Positions 33,866 to 44,502 of a stretch of DNA of 64,000 bases are shown piece by piece (positions within the stretch are counted from its first letter, which is position 1; every line of letters starts with the position of its first letter). The position numbers and the translations under genes were made by a program. The stretch comes from Vallitalea okinawensis (GTDB lineage: Bacteria > Bacillota > Clostridia > Lachnospirales > PQDH01), in contig NZ_PQDH01000001.1 in the NCBI RefSeq assembly GCF_002964605.1, positions 1,054,001 to 1,118,000 on the forward strand. The letters run 5' to 3'. The notes below the pieces were generated by a model. It was given only the letters and a program-made list of their open reading frames with translations, was not told the DNA's origin and ran no database searches.

Positions 33866-33997
33866 ATGAAAAAGCAAAAAAAATCTTTATTGAATCAAAT
33901 TTTAAAAGGATCTAGTTGTAATTGTGGGGTAGAAATAGTAGAGGAATCTGGAGAAAATGATAAAAACAAAAAAGATTCAACAAAAACTAAAAAATAA
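33866..33997 (+). CDS. 43-aa Cys-containing small protein next to the permease
   Basis: A short, highly charged protein with one CNC pair in SSCNCGVEIVEESGE (about 16-30) and a Lys/Asp-rich tail. SD AAGGAGGTGG stands 7 nt before the ATG and a strong terminator follows the stop, so it is a real gene despite its size. It is 21 bp downstream of the ArsP-type permease. A soft-metal or metalloid-binding accessory that hands substrate to the permease is a plausible role, inferred from Cys residues and position. Confidence 0.8.
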   Translation: MKKQKKSLLNQILKGSSCNCGVEIVEESGENDKNKKDSTKTKK

Positions 33998-34006
33998 TTA
34001 GTCAAG

Positions 34007-34039
34007 AAGGCGGTAAATGACCATTCACTTACCGCCTTT
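34007..34039. terminator. Bidirectional terminator between the permease unit and phoR
   Basis: AAGGCGGTAA (34007-34016) pairs with TTACCGCCTT (34029-34038), 10 bp, 12-nt loop. It separates the convergent 43-aa gene and phoR (ends 34076). T-runs are short on both sides. Confidence 0.8.
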
Positions 34040-34075
34040 CAAATGCCATGTAAATTCTGATTTCAATTACACTTT

Positions 34076-35809
34076 TTAATAGGGAAGTTTTATGATGAAG
34101 TTTGTTCCTTCATTAAGACTAGTTTCTACCCTTATATCTCCATCATACAACTCCACTATATGCTTAACGATTGATAAACCAAGACCTGTTCCACCGATCT
34201 TACGGGATCTAGATTTATCCACACGATAGAAACGCTCAAAGATACGGTCAATTTGATCTTCGGGAATGCCTATACCAGTATCCTTAACTGATATTTCAAT
34301 TGCATCTACTAGCCTTAAATACTTCAATCGAAGATGAACATGACCTTCTTCTGTATACTTAATAGCATTATCAACTAAATTAATAAGTAGCTGCTTGATT
34401 CGATAATTGTTACAAAAATAAAGTGGTAAGTCTTCATCTAATTGATAAGTAATTTGTAGATTTTTTTTAGATGCCTTCTCGATCATTAAAGGTAGAATTT
34501 CTTCAACTACTTGTTTCAAATCAGTTAATTGCCTATTTTCAACAATTCTATTTTCAATCTCTGATAATTGTAGAATATCTTCAATAAGAGTAGATAGACG
34601 TTCAGCTTCTATATCAATGATTTCTAAGAAACGATTGGCTACTTTCTCATCATGAAGTGCACCATGGCGTAATGTATCAACGAACCCTCTGATAGAGGTT
34701 AATGGCGTCTTTAACTCATGGGTTACATTGGAGACAAAATCACTTCTCATGTTTTCTAGCTTCACTCTTTCAGTTATGTCCTGAATCAAGAGTAGACAGC
34801 CTATTGTTTTACTTTTATAATTTATCGGATTACCAACTACTTTATATATTTTTGAACTATCTTCTCTGTTAATCAGTTCTTGTTGTGGTTGCCTTTCAGC
34901 AATTACTCTTTCAATGACTTCATAAAGTTGTGATAATCTAATAACTTCATGAAGAGATTTTTTATCTTCCTCAGCTTCAATATTAAATAATTGAAAAAAA
35001 GCATCGTTGGTAAACATGATATCAAAATCACGATCTACAGCTACTACACCATTCACCATACTTTTAAGGATCAATACTAATTCATCATTTCGCTGCTTAA
35101 GTTTCGTCATATTTTTCTTTAACTCAACTCGCATGTCTTCAAAGGCATCAGCTAATTTATTTATTTGATCATCACCATGAATAATAATTGGAGTACGATA
35201 ATTACCTTTAGAAATAGTCATAGCAGCATTGGTTAATTGATCAAGAGGTGCCATAAACTGATTGATTAATATATAAAGTATTGATACGATCAGAATACTT
35301 CCCACTATGATACCGATAGCGCTAAGCTTTAACATTTCTATACCAACCTCTTGGATCTCACTTAAAGGTATTGACAGTCTAATAACACCATAATTCATTA
35401 AAGGGTTATCTGAACGAATGGCGACGTACAAATAATCTACTCCTAAGGTAGAACTATGACGTATACTACTACCATACCCTTTTTCATAGGCTTGTATAAC
35501 CTCTGGTCGGTCCCCATGATTATCCATAGTTTGTGGATCATAGTCACTGTCTATTAATACTTGTCCTGACTCATCAATAATGGTAATACGGTTATCTAAA
35601 GCTGTGCTATAATAATCAATACGTTCACTTAATTCAACTAAATCTACAGCGCCTATAAGTACTTGATCCACAAGTAAGCCTTGCTTATATAAATCATCCT
35701 TCGCTTGTTTTTTATAAACATCGTAGTTTTTTTGATAAGAAATCATTGTAATAAAAATAACCAGTATACCAATCAGTATACTGCTATAAAAAATAAGCCT
35801 TCTTTTCAT
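34076..35809 (-). CDS. phoR: Phosphate sensor histidine kinase PhoR
   Basis: Membrane histidine kinase, 577 aa: helix 1 (about 6-24), an extracellular Cache-like part (25-160), helix 2 (162-184), HAMP (185-237), PAS (240-345), HisKA with phospho-accepting His364 (SNVTHELKTPLTS), and an HATPase with GTGLGLSIVKHI. It phosphorylates PhoP at low phosphate. It starts 5 bp after phoP and is last in the pst-pho cluster, which fixes the assignment. Length and domain order are normal for the Bacillus-type PhoR. Confidence 0.95.
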   Translation of the reverse strand: MKRRLIFYSSILIGILVIFITMISYQKNYDVYKKQAKDDLYKQGLLVDQVLIGAVDLVELSERIDYYSTALDNRITIIDESGQVLIDSDYDPQTMDNHGDRPEVIQAYEKGYGSSIRHSSTLGVDYLYVAIRSDNPLMNYGVIRLSIPLSEIQEVGIEMLKLSAIGIIVGSILIVSILYILINQFMAPLDQLTNAAMTISKGNYRTPIIIHGDDQINKLADAFEDMRVELKKNMTKLKQRNDELVLILKSMVNGVVAVDRDFDIMFTNDAFFQLFNIEAEEDKKSLHEVIRLSQLYEVIERVIAERQPQQELINREDSSKIYKVVGNPINYKSKTIGCLLLIQDITERVKLENMRSDFVSNVTHELKTPLTSIRGFVDTLRHGALHDEKVANRFLEIIDIEAERLSTLIEDILQLSEIENRIVENRQLTDLKQVVEEILPLMIEKASKKNLQITYQLDEDLPLYFCNNYRIKQLLINLVDNAIKYTEEGHVHLRLKYLRLVDAIEISVKDTGIGIPEDQIDRIFERFYRVDKSRSRKIGGTGLGLSIVKHIVELYDGDIRVETSLNEGTNFIIKLPY

Positions 35810-35814
35810 TTTAA

Positions 35815-36510
35815 TCAGCCTTCATCAGCAAACTTATATCCTACACCTCTAATTGTAGCTATATAGTCGCCTTCTAATTTCTTCCTAATATTTCGAATAT
35901 GAACGTCTATCGTTCTTGATTCACCAATATATTCATAACCCCAGATTGTCTCCAATAGGAATTCACGATTAAATACCCTTCCTGGATGCCTAGCAAGTAA
36001 ATAGAGGAGCTCAAACTCTTTATGGGTTAATGTAATGGACTTCCCCTTCTTATCTACGAGATACTGGCTCTTATTTATAATTAAATCATTTATTTTAATA
36101 CTTTCTTCTTGAGGTTGCTCTTTTACCTCATAGGCTTCAAGGCGTCTAAAGACTGTCTTTATTCTTGCCTGCAACTCATAAATACCAAAAGGCTTGGCGA
36201 TATAATCATCGGCTCCCAACTCTAAACCAACAACTTTATCGATTTCTTCACCTTTTGCAGTCAATAAAATAACTGGTAAATTCCTTTGATCATTTTCTTG
36301 ACGGATTTTACGTAAAACCTCTAATCCATCAATACCTGGTAACATAACATCTAATAAAACTAAATCAAATGTCTGTTCTCCAATTTTTTGCAATGCATCT
36401 TCTCCGGACTCTGCTTCTTCTACAACATATCCTGAGTTTTCTAGATTATAACGCAGCAATTCTCGGATATGTGCTTCATCATCAACAACTAATATATTTT
36501 TCTGTTTCAA
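35815..36510 (-). CDS. phoP: Phosphate response regulator PhoP (OmpR/PhoB family)
   Basis: A 231-aa two-domain regulator: receiver domain with Asp10/Asp11 and phospho-acceptor Asp54 (VLLDVMLPG), Lys in YIAKPF, and a C-terminal winged helix (about 130-228, ending GVGYKFADEG). It would bind TT(A/T)ACA-type Pho boxes such as the candidate upstream of pstS (41154-41203). A 98-bp gap separates it from phoU, so it may have an additional promoter. Confidence 0.95.
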   Translation of the reverse strand: MKQKNILVVDDEAHIRELLRYNLENSGYVVEEAESGEDALQKIGEQTFDLVLLDVMLPGIDGLEVLRKIRQENDQRNLPVILLTAKGEEIDKVVGLELGADDYIAKPFGIYELQARIKTVFRRLEAYEVKEQPQEESIKINDLIINKSQYLVDKKGKSITLTHKEFELLYLLARHPGRVFNREFLLETIWGYEYIGESRTIDVHIRNIRKKLEGDYIATIRGVGYKFADEG

Positions 36511-36608
36511 ACAATCACCTCATAGGATAATTACTTATTATTCAATCTTTGACAAAATATTTATTTCTTATCACTATGATACTATAAAAGTTTACTGTTG
36601 ACAATGAA

Positions 36609-37259
36609 TTAATTTAAAGTTTCGTGCTTACCAGTAATGTTATAAACGATCCACTCACAAACATTGGTTGCATGGTCTGCCATTCTCTCTAAATATTTAA
36701 CGATGAAAATAAAATGAAGGCATTGTGGTATAACCTCTTGATTGGCTTGCATAATACCCTTTAGTTCATCTACTAAATTATCAAAATACTCATCAATAAT
36801 ATCATCCATCTCACATACTTTTATAGCTACTTTTACATCCTTCTTCACATAACAATCAATAGTGAGCTTAACCATCTCTTTAACTCGATCAGCCATCTCT
36901 GGAATGTGCACTAAAGGTTTTATATAGGTTTCATCAGCTAATTTAAGCGTATACTCTGCTATATCAGCACAATGATCTGCTATACGCTCTAAATCTGTAA
37001 TCATTTTTAATACAGATGTAATTTCCCTCAAATCAGATGCCTTTGGATTTTGTAACGCAATAATGCTGATACATTCCTGCTCTATCTTTTCTTCTAGGGC
37101 ATCTATTTCATCATCCATTTCAATAACTTTCTTAGCTAAATCTTTATCTTGTTCTTTTAAAGCTTTAATAGTATTAACTATTGCTTCTTCAATAAGTGTA
37201 CCCATTTTAATAAGCATATCGTGTATAACTTTTAGCTCTCGATCTAACTCGAATCTCAT
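36609..37259 (-). CDS. phoU: Phosphate transport regulator PhoU
   Basis: A 216-aa all-helical protein of two PhoU repeats, each with the acidic metal-binding pattern (ITDLERIADHCADIAEY near 87-103 and KYLERMADHATNVCEW near 188-203). It links the Pst transporter to PhoR signalling and limits phosphate uptake. It begins 14 bp after pstB. Confidence 0.95.
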   Translation of the reverse strand: MRFELDRELKVIHDMLIKMGTLIEEAIVNTIKALKEQDKDLAKKVIEMDDEIDALEEKIEQECISIIALQNPKASDLREITSVLKMITDLERIADHCADIAEYTLKLADETYIKPLVHIPEMADRVKEMVKLTIDCYVKKDVKVAIKVCEMDDIIDEYFDNLVDELKGIMQANQEVIPQCLHFIFIVKYLERMADHATNVCEWIVYNITGKHETLN

Positions 37260-37273
37260 ACTTTTTATCCTCC

Positions 37274-38026
37274 TTAACCAAAACGCCCTGTAATATAGTC
37301 TTCAGTACGTTGATCTCTTGGCATGCTAAAGATTTTATTGGTTACATCATACTCAACCATATCTCCTAATAACATAAACGCTGTATAGTCTGAAATACGG
37401 CCTGCCTGTTGCATATTATGTGTAACCATAACGATAGTATACTTTTCTTTTAATTCTGCAGCTAAATCCTCGATTTTTAAAGTTGATATTGGGTCTAAAG
37501 CCGATGTTGGTTCATCCATTAGTAAAACATCTGGTTCTACAGCTAATGCTCTCGCAATGCAAAGTCTTTGCTGTTGACCACCAGATAGGCTGAGAGCACT
37601 CTTCTTGAGGTTATCTTTAACCTCATCCCAGATTGCTGCTTGTTTTAAGCTTCTCTCTATTATTTCGTCAAGTTTTGATTTATTCTTTAGCCCGTGGAGT
37701 CTTGGTCCATAAGCAACATTATCATAAATGGACATTGGGAATGGGTTAGGCTTCTGAAATACCATACCTACTTTTGTTCTAAGTGAGATAACATCAATAT
37801 CTCCATAAATATCTTGACCACTTAAAAGTATCTGACCATCAATTTTCACATCACTAATTAAGTCATTCATGCGATTAAGGGTTCTTAATAGCGTTGACTT
37901 ACCACACCCCGATGGACCAATTAATGCTGTAATTTTATTCTTATATATTTCCATATTAATATTCTTCAAGGCATGGTGCGTTCCATAATATAGATTTAAA
38001 TCCTTAATTTCAAAGGTTGTATTCAC
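37274..38026 (-). CDS. pstB: Phosphate ABC transporter ATPase PstB
   Basis: The 250-aa cytoplasmic ATPase of the high-affinity phosphate importer. Walker [10 protein letters not shown] (36-44), Q-loop [18 protein letters not shown] signature LSGGQQQR (about 146-153), Walker [13 protein letters not shown] (about 165-176) and switch His (VTHNM) are present. It ends with the usual ...DYITGRFG tail. Located between pstA and phoU. Confidence 0.96.
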   Translation of the reverse strand: MNTTFEIKDLNLYYGTHHALKNINMEIYKNKITALIGPSGCGKSTLLRTLNRMNDLISDVKIDGQILLSGQDIYGDIDVISLRTKVGMVFQKPNPFPMSIYDNVAYGPRLHGLKNKSKLDEIIERSLKQAAIWDEVKDNLKKSALSLSGGQQQRLCIARALAVEPDVLLMDEPTSALDPISTLKIEDLAAELKEKYTIVMVTHNMQQAGRISDYTAFMLLGDMVEYDVTNKIFSMPRDQRTEDYITGRFG

Positions 38027-38110
38027 TCAATTCACCTCATATCAATGCTTCATAAGCATATTACTTTTCGAATTATTATTTTCTAGTACTTTTTAATCTC
38101 AATGTTGTCA

Positions 38111-39202
38111 TTATAGTGCTTGACGCCTTTTAGCAATCATCTTTGTTATTAGATTTAGTAACAAAATAATTGAAATGATGATTACACCTATAGCACAAGC
38201 CGCAGCGATATCGCCTTCTTCTTTCGCGATTAAATAAGCTTTAACAGTTAATGTGGAGCCAGATGAAAGTAAGCCATCAGGAATTTTTGCCGCTGTTCCA
38301 GCAGTTAATAATAATGCAGCTGACTCTCCAATAATACGTCCAATACTCAAGATAACTGCTGTCATTATTCCCGGTAAGGCACTTGGAATAATAACTTTCA
38401 TGATGGTTTGTATTTTGGTACCACCAAGGCCTAAAGACGCCTCTCTATAAGACATAGGAACAGTTTTTAATGACTCTTCAGTAGTACGTATAATAATTGG
38501 TAATAGCACGATAGATATAGTCAATGCGCCTGATAAAACCGAGTAATTAAAATTAAGCATGGTCACGAAAAATAACATACCAAAAAGGCCGTAAATAATT
38601 GACGGAATTCCTGCTAGACATTCCACAGAAAATCGAATAATTCGAATCAATTTGCCTTGCTTTGCATACTCTGTTAAATAAATTGCAGAGAAAATCCCAA
38701 TGGGAACTGCAACGATTAATGATGATACGATGATAATTAATGTGGTAATAATCATTGGAAATATTCCGCCACCAGCTTTTTTAAGCTTTATAAGCGTTTC
38801 ACCATCACCATCATCAATCAATTGGTTGATGGCTTCCTGATCTAATGCTTCTATATTCTTCATATTGATTGATATAATATTATCGCCTCTATCAAAATCC
38901 ACTTCATTACCTTGTGGATCTTTGGCAGTATTCGTTATATCTATATTCGTAATATCATCTATGACATAATTACCTTCTTCATCTTTCTCCAAGCTAAATC
39001 CTAATTCATCTACAGAGACTGTAGCATAAACAGTTTTCGAGTCATAGTCATTTTTGAGAAAGCCTATGCTTAAATGGCCTACTCCTTGATAAAATATATA
39101 TCCTACAATAACAAGAAGAATTCCAAAACTTATAATGGCTGATCCATAAACCAATAAATACTGTAAGCGTTCTTTATAACTTTTCAATGTATTTGATTTC
39201 AT
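38111..39202 (-). CDS. pstA: Phosphate ABC transporter permease PstA
   Basis: A 363-aa permease, longer than the usual 280-300 aa because of a polar insert (about 50-140) between the first and second membrane helices that is probably extracellular. The rest has the normal core, with the ATPase-contact loop YREASLGLGGTKIQT and GIPSIIYGLFG. Partner of PstC. It follows pstC by 54 bp and precedes pstB. Confidence 0.94.
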   Translation of the reverse strand: MKSNTLKSYKERLQYLLVYGSAIISFGILLVIVGYIFYQGVGHLSIGFLKNDYDSKTVYATVSVDELGFSLEKDEEGNYVIDDITNIDITNTAKDPQGNEVDFDRGDNIISINMKNIEALDQEAINQLIDDGDGETLIKLKKAGGGIFPMIITTLIIIVSSLIVAVPIGIFSAIYLTEYAKQGKLIRIIRFSVECLAGIPSIIYGLFGMLFFVTMLNFNYSVLSGALTISIVLLPIIIRTTEESLKTVPMSYREASLGLGGTKIQTIMKVIIPSALPGIMTAVILSIGRIIGESAALLLTAGTAAKIPDGLLSSGSTLTVKAYLIAKEEGDIAAACAIGVIIISIILLLNLITKMIAKRRQAL

Positions 39203-39256
39203 TCCTTCACCTGCTTGTCAGTTTTCAACTTAAACCTTCTTCCTCTTTAAGTCCCT

Positions 39257-40189
39257 CTAACTGGACTTCATACCGTAAGCGATTTTATTAAAGACAATAT
39301 TGATAATCATAATAAAAATGAATAATACAACACCTGTGGCAAACAACATTTCCTGATGAAGTCCAAAAGCATAACCCATTTCTAGAGCAATGTTTGTGGT
39401 CATTGGACGTACTGGTGCCCATATACTCGTAGGAATACCTGCTATGGGGTTACCAGCTACAAGCATAACAGCCATTGTCTCTCCAATAGCTCTTCCTGTA
39501 CCCAATACTACTCCAGCTAGAATACCAGATTTTGCAGCAGGCAAGACAACTTTAAATATTGTATAAATCTTAGACGCTCCTAATGCATATGAACCTTGTC
39601 GAAAAGTATCCGGTACTGCTCGAATTGCGTTTTCAGCTAAGGATATGATCGTTGGTAATATCATAATCGTCAGTACTAAAATAACGGCTAGTAGCGACTG
39701 GCCTTGCGAATAAGGAGATGAAGCCATAATTTTGGGAACGATAAATCCTAAACCAAAGATTCCAAAAAATACAGAAGGAATCCCTGCCAATAATTCCACA
39801 GCTGTACGCATTAATTTAGCTATTGGTTTTGGCGCGATCTCCGCCATAAAAACAGCAGTTAATATACCTAGGGGTACCCCTAGTATGATAGCACCTGTTG
39901 CTGAGAAGATTGACCCAATGATCATATAAAATATACCGTATGCAGCTTGTGATATTTCGTCATGCGGACGCCACTGAGTTCCTGTAATAAAATCTATAAA
40001 TGAATAAGTGCCTTCTTCATTTAGTGGCATGAATGGCTGTAGCCCTTTGTAAAAGATAAAAAGGGCTATGGCAAATACGCTAACAATAGCGATAGCTGCA
40101 TTTGCCAAGAAAAATATTTCTGCTGCTTTTTCATACTTCTTTCTATTATTACCATCTTTAAAAAGACCTTTTTTCTGTTGATTCTCCAT
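39257..40189 (-). CDS. pstC: Phosphate ABC transporter permease PstC
   Basis: A 310-aa permease with six helices, the GIPSVFFGIFGLGFIVP motif (about 144-160) and the coupling loop FRQGSYALGASKIYTIF. The frame can be extended to GTG 40213, which would overlap pstS; the ATG at 40189, one base after the pstS stop, gives the usual N-terminus and suggests translational coupling. SD is weak for either start. Confidence 0.92.
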   Translation of the reverse strand: MENQQKKGLFKDGNNRKKYEKAAEIFFLANAAIAIVSVFAIALFIFYKGLQPFMPLNEEGTYSFIDFITGTQWRPHDEISQAAYGIFYMIIGSIFSATGAIILGVPLGILTAVFMAEIAPKPIAKLMRTAVELLAGIPSVFFGIFGLGFIVPKIMASSPYSQGQSLLAVILVLTIMILPTIISLAENAIRAVPDTFRQGSYALGASKIYTIFKVVLPAAKSGILAGVVLGTGRAIGETMAVMLVAGNPIAGIPTSIWAPVRPMTTNIALEMGYAFGLHQEMLFATGVVLFIFIMIINIVFNKIAYGMKSS

Positions 40190-40190
40190 C

Positions 40191-41036
40191 TTAGTTAGCA
40201 ACTGGAATACCACCTTTTTCTTCTACAATGTATTGACCTTCAGATGTAAAGATAAAGTCCATGAATACTTTGGCTTCTTCTGATAAATTTTCTTCATGAT
40301 ACGCTATTAGGAAAGGTCTTGCTATTGGATAAGTTTCCGCTAACACATTCTCTGTAGTAGGTTCTGAGCCATCAATTAAAACAGATTGAACAGTTTCATT
40401 AATGTAGGTAAAGGATACATAACCGATTGCATTTGGATTGCCTGCTACTGTTGTCTGAACATTACCATTACCTTCTGCTAAAATTGCTGTCGCTGTTAAT
40501 GCATCTTCGAAATCAACGATTTCTTCGAAAGCACCTCTAGTGCCTGAACCATCTTCACGAGATACAACAACTATTTCTTGATCTTCACCACCAACTTCAT
40601 TCCAGTTAGTAATTTGGCCTTTATAGATTGCTGCTACTTGATCTTTGGTTAATTCACTTACAGAGTTATTTGGATGTGTAATGACTGCAATACCATCGTA
40701 AGCGATTGCTTTGCTCTCAATCCCCCATGCTACTTCTTTTTCTTTTAAGTTTCTTGATGCTGTACCGATCATAGTGATTCCTTCATTAGCATTCTTAATA
40801 CCTGCTGATGAACCGATGGATTCATAGGTTACTTCAACACCTGGATTTAATGCCATGAACTCTTCTGCTAAACCAACCATAACTTTTTCCACAGAAGTTG
40901 AACCCGAAATTGTAACTTCACCTTCTAAAGATAGGGGGACTGAGTCACTGCTTTGGTTATCAGATCCACATGCTACAAAAAATAATGAGAAAGATAATAC
41001 AATTGCTAGTAATAAACTTAATTTTTTCATTTCCAT
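40191..41036 (-). CDS. pstS: Phosphate-binding lipoprotein PstS
   Basis: High-affinity phosphate-binding protein (281 aa). Lipobox FVAC follows a signal peptide. Phosphate-contact motifs are visible: SGSTSVEKV (about 44-52), SREDGSGTRGAFEE (about 159-172) and GNPNAIGYVS. First gene of the pst-pho operon, downstream of a candidate Pho box, SD GGAGG. Confidence 0.96.
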   Translation of the reverse strand: MEMKKLSLLLAIVLSFSLFFVACGSDNQSSDSVPLSLEGEVTISGSTSVEKVMVGLAEEFMALNPGVEVTYESIGSSAGIKNANEGITMIGTASRNLKEKEVAWGIESKAIAYDGIAVITHPNNSVSELTKDQVAAIYKGQITNWNEVGGEDQEIVVVSREDGSGTRGAFEEIVDFEDALTATAILAEGNGNVQTTVAGNPNAIGYVSFTYINETVQSVLIDGSEPTTENVLAETYPIARPFLIAYHEENLSEEAKVFMDFIFTSEGQYIVEEKGGIPVAN

Positions 41037-41153
41037 AACCTCCGTTATTATATCTTAGATAATTTTTTTGAATGTTACTTTATGCTTTAAACTATCTTGT
41101 TATCTATTTAAGCAAGGGCAATTTTATTACTTTCCCTTGGCACAACTATACTA

Positions 41154-41203
41154 TAACAAGGACATGTAAAAGCACCATCATAGAAAAGTTAAGTTTATGT
41201 AAA
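41154..41203 (-). promoter_or_regulatory. Candidate Pho box upstream of pstS
   Basis: On the minus strand TTTACA (41203-41198), TTAACT (41192-41187), TTTACA (41170-41165) and TTGTTA (41159-41154) fall on an 11-bp grid, with only one grid position (41181) poor. PhoP of Firmicutes binds repeats of TT(A/T/C)ACA with this period. A -10-like TATAGT follows directly at about 41155-41150. It lies about 120 bp before the pstS start. Confidence 0.6.
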
Positions 41204-41266
41204 GTATTCTTTTGGAATTTGGGTAGGGTGACGAGAATCGCTTCTCAGAGAATAAAAAAAGACAAC

Positions 41267-41289
41267 AAAAAGGAGGATCTCCATCCTCC
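41267..41289 (-). terminator. Orphan terminator between guaB and pstS
   Basis: GGAGGAT (41272-41278) pairs with ATCCTCC (41283-41289), 7 bp, 4-nt loop, followed on the minus strand by TTTTTG and then further T. It lies downstream of the guaB terminator and upstream of the pst promoter, with no open gene in front of it. The rest of 41037-41470 holds the Pho box and the guaB terminator. Confidence 0.65.
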
Positions 41290-41404
41290 GCTGATAAAAG
41301 GTTTCATATATATAAAACAGATACGACAATTATATTGTAGTTTATTTTCCATATTTTTTCAATATTGTAGTATATATCTTAACAATTCTTTACAATTTAA
41401 CTTT

Positions 41405-41437
41405 AAAAAGCAAAAAGGGCTAGCCTTTTTGCTTTAA
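41405..41437 (-). terminator. Terminator of guaB
   Basis: GCAAAAAGG (41410-41418) pairs with CCTTTTTGC (41424-41432), loop of 5, flanked by A and T runs, so it works on either strand. It is 34 bp after the guaB stop. Confidence 0.85.
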
Positions 41438-41470
41438 AGATTTCATTAATTATAAGATTTCATTTTAAAT

Positions 41471-42928
<1,458 letters not shown>

Positions 42929-42944
42929 TCAAGTCCTCTCTTTC

Positions 42945-43463
42945 TTATTGTCCGTATTTTTTCCACTTTAATTTACGTGGTATATAATGTTTCATAGCCT
43001 CAAGAATTTTTTCATTAGGCTCGAAAAGCATCTTAGTTTTTTTGCCATTGTAGGTTAACATGGCCGCATAAGTATTATTTTCATTAACTCCACTAGAAAA
43101 ATCTAATGCTTGTTCAAAATTTCTAATTTCACTAGTATAATTCGAATCGTTTACTTTAACAACAGTTTCAAACTCGCGAACGTTAGCTGAAAAGGAACGT
43201 TTTCTACGAGATTTACTATAAATAGTATCAATGTCTAAATCACCGTTTGTAAATACATACTCGAATTCTTTATTAGTTCTTTGAAGTAAAAACCAAGCTC
43301 CAAACCAAATTGCTGCTACAGCAACAACGGCTAGAAAGCTTAAGAAGATAAATGAAAAGAAACTTAAAACAATCGCTACAATGACAATAACCGCTTTCAT
43401 GAGCATATCCATACCATTTGCTTGCTTTTTCACAATCTGTTCTTTAAAAAAACTTTTCTCCAT
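42945..43463 (-). CDS. Small membrane protein (DUF6106-like), function unknown
   Basis: A 172-aa protein with two close hydrophobic segments (about 21-41 and 43-62, the second AVVAVAAIWFGAWFLL-like) and a cytoplasmic C-terminal domain with YVFTNGDLDIDTIYSKSRRK and FEPNEKILEAM. This layout occurs in uncharacterised proteins of Lachnospirales, which I recall as DUF6106, with limited certainty. SD GGAAGGTGA precedes the ATG. Gene order suggests co-transcription with guaB. Confidence 0.78.
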   Translation of the reverse strand: MEKSFFKEQIVKKQANGMDMLMKAVIVIVAIVLSFFSFIFLSFLAVVAVAAIWFGAWFLLQRTNKEFEYVFTNGDLDIDTIYSKSRRKRSFSANVREFETVVKVNDSNYTSEIRNFEQALDFSSGVNENNTYAAMLTYNGKKTKMLFEPNEKILEAMKHYIPRKLKWKKYGQ

Positions 43464-43547
43464 ATGTTCACCTTCCTATTAATGCATAATATTATCATAT
43501 TATTTACTATTAATCAAGACTAAGGTATGAGAAAAAAATTATCATAC

Positions 43548-44393
43548 CTAAAACGCTACTATAATTCCACCCTCATCTGCATAGGTCGTACTGATACCAG
43601 CTGTCTCTACTATAATGATTTCTTTAAAATTATAACGCTTAAGAACTTCTCTCTTAAATGCCTGGGCTTTTTCTAAACAATTACAGTGAGCAATTCCAAG
43701 GATTTTGTTCTCAAAGTCTTTTCCCTCTTCGCCAATAACATCAACAAATCTTTTAAAGGCCTTTTTATTACCTCTTACTTTATTAACCAGACGAATCTCA
43801 CCTTCATCACTAGCACCAAGGACTAATTTAACATTTAAAATGTTCATAATCTTTACAATAGCCGTCTTTAAACGACCTGCTTTAGCTAAGTGGTCAAGGT
43901 TTTCAAGCATAAAGAAGGTTTTCATTTCGTCAATATAACTTTCAACAGTCTCTTTAACTTCATTGAAGTCTTGATATTTTTCAACCAGTTCATGAATCTT
44001 TAATGCTATTAAGGTCTCTCCTATTGAAGCTGTTTTAGAATTAAAAACATGAATACGCTTATCTTTTTTCTCTTCTGTGTAAATATCTTTGGCTAGTTTT
44101 GCACTGTTAAATGTACCACTTAATTTTTCTGATAAAGTAACAACAAAAACATTATCTTCATCGACTTCATAGGCTTCAACAAAATCTTCTGGTGATGGGC
44201 ATGCAGTTTTTGGGGCTATCTCACAATTACGCATATCTTCAATGTATTGCTTGACATCTAGCTGGTCATCATCCCTATAAATTTTGTCCTTCAGTTGTAG
44301 AGTCAATGGAACTAACTTCACGTTTAATAATTCTTTGATCTTTGCAGATAAATCACAACCACTATCTACAATAATCTTAAAATTTCCATTCAT
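43548..44393 (-). CDS. DegV family fatty-acid-binding protein
   Basis: A 281-aa cytoplasmic protein of the DegV/FakB type, which holds a fatty acid for phosphorylation by FakA kinase. It opens with IIVDSGCDLS, carries TACPSPEDF (the T-S-P motif, about 57-65) and VVTLSEKLSGTFNSA. The frame opens at 44453, but TTAGGAGGAA before the ATG at 44393 is decisive. Exact ligand unknown. Confidence 0.93.
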   Translation of the reverse strand: MNGNFKIIVDSGCDLSAKIKELLNVKLVPLTLQLKDKIYRDDDQLDVKQYIEDMRNCEIAPKTACPSPEDFVEAYEVDEDNVFVVTLSEKLSGTFNSAKLAKDIYTEEKKDKRIHVFNSKTASIGETLIALKIHELVEKYQDFNEVKETVESYIDEMKTFFMLENLDHLAKAGRLKTAIVKIMNILNVKLVLGASDEGEIRLVNKVRGNKKAFKRFVDVIGEEGKDFENKILGIAHCNCLEKAQAFKREVLKRYNFKEIIIVETAGISTTYADEGGIIVAF

Positions 44394-44428
44394 TTTATTC
44401 CTCCTAACACTCTCTTTTAATGTGAATG

Positions 44429-44456
44429 AAGATGGAAATAATTTCATTTCCATCTT
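44429..44456. terminator. Hairpin after the aminopeptidase gene
   Basis: AAGATGGAAA (44429-44438) pairs perfectly with TTTCCATCTT (44447-44456), loop of 8. It lies 46 bp after the stop of the M18 peptidase gene but lacks a T-run, so it is a probable 3'-end protecting hairpin or weak terminator. Confidence 0.5.
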
Positions 44457-44502
44457 GCAATATGATAATCCTCATGAAGTCATTCAATTTACTGTTTTTA
44501 TT

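Noticed and set aside
41072-41437. 121-codon plus-strand ORF between pstS and guaB
   Set aside because: It runs through the Pho box and two terminators, has no SD, and its composition is not protein-like.
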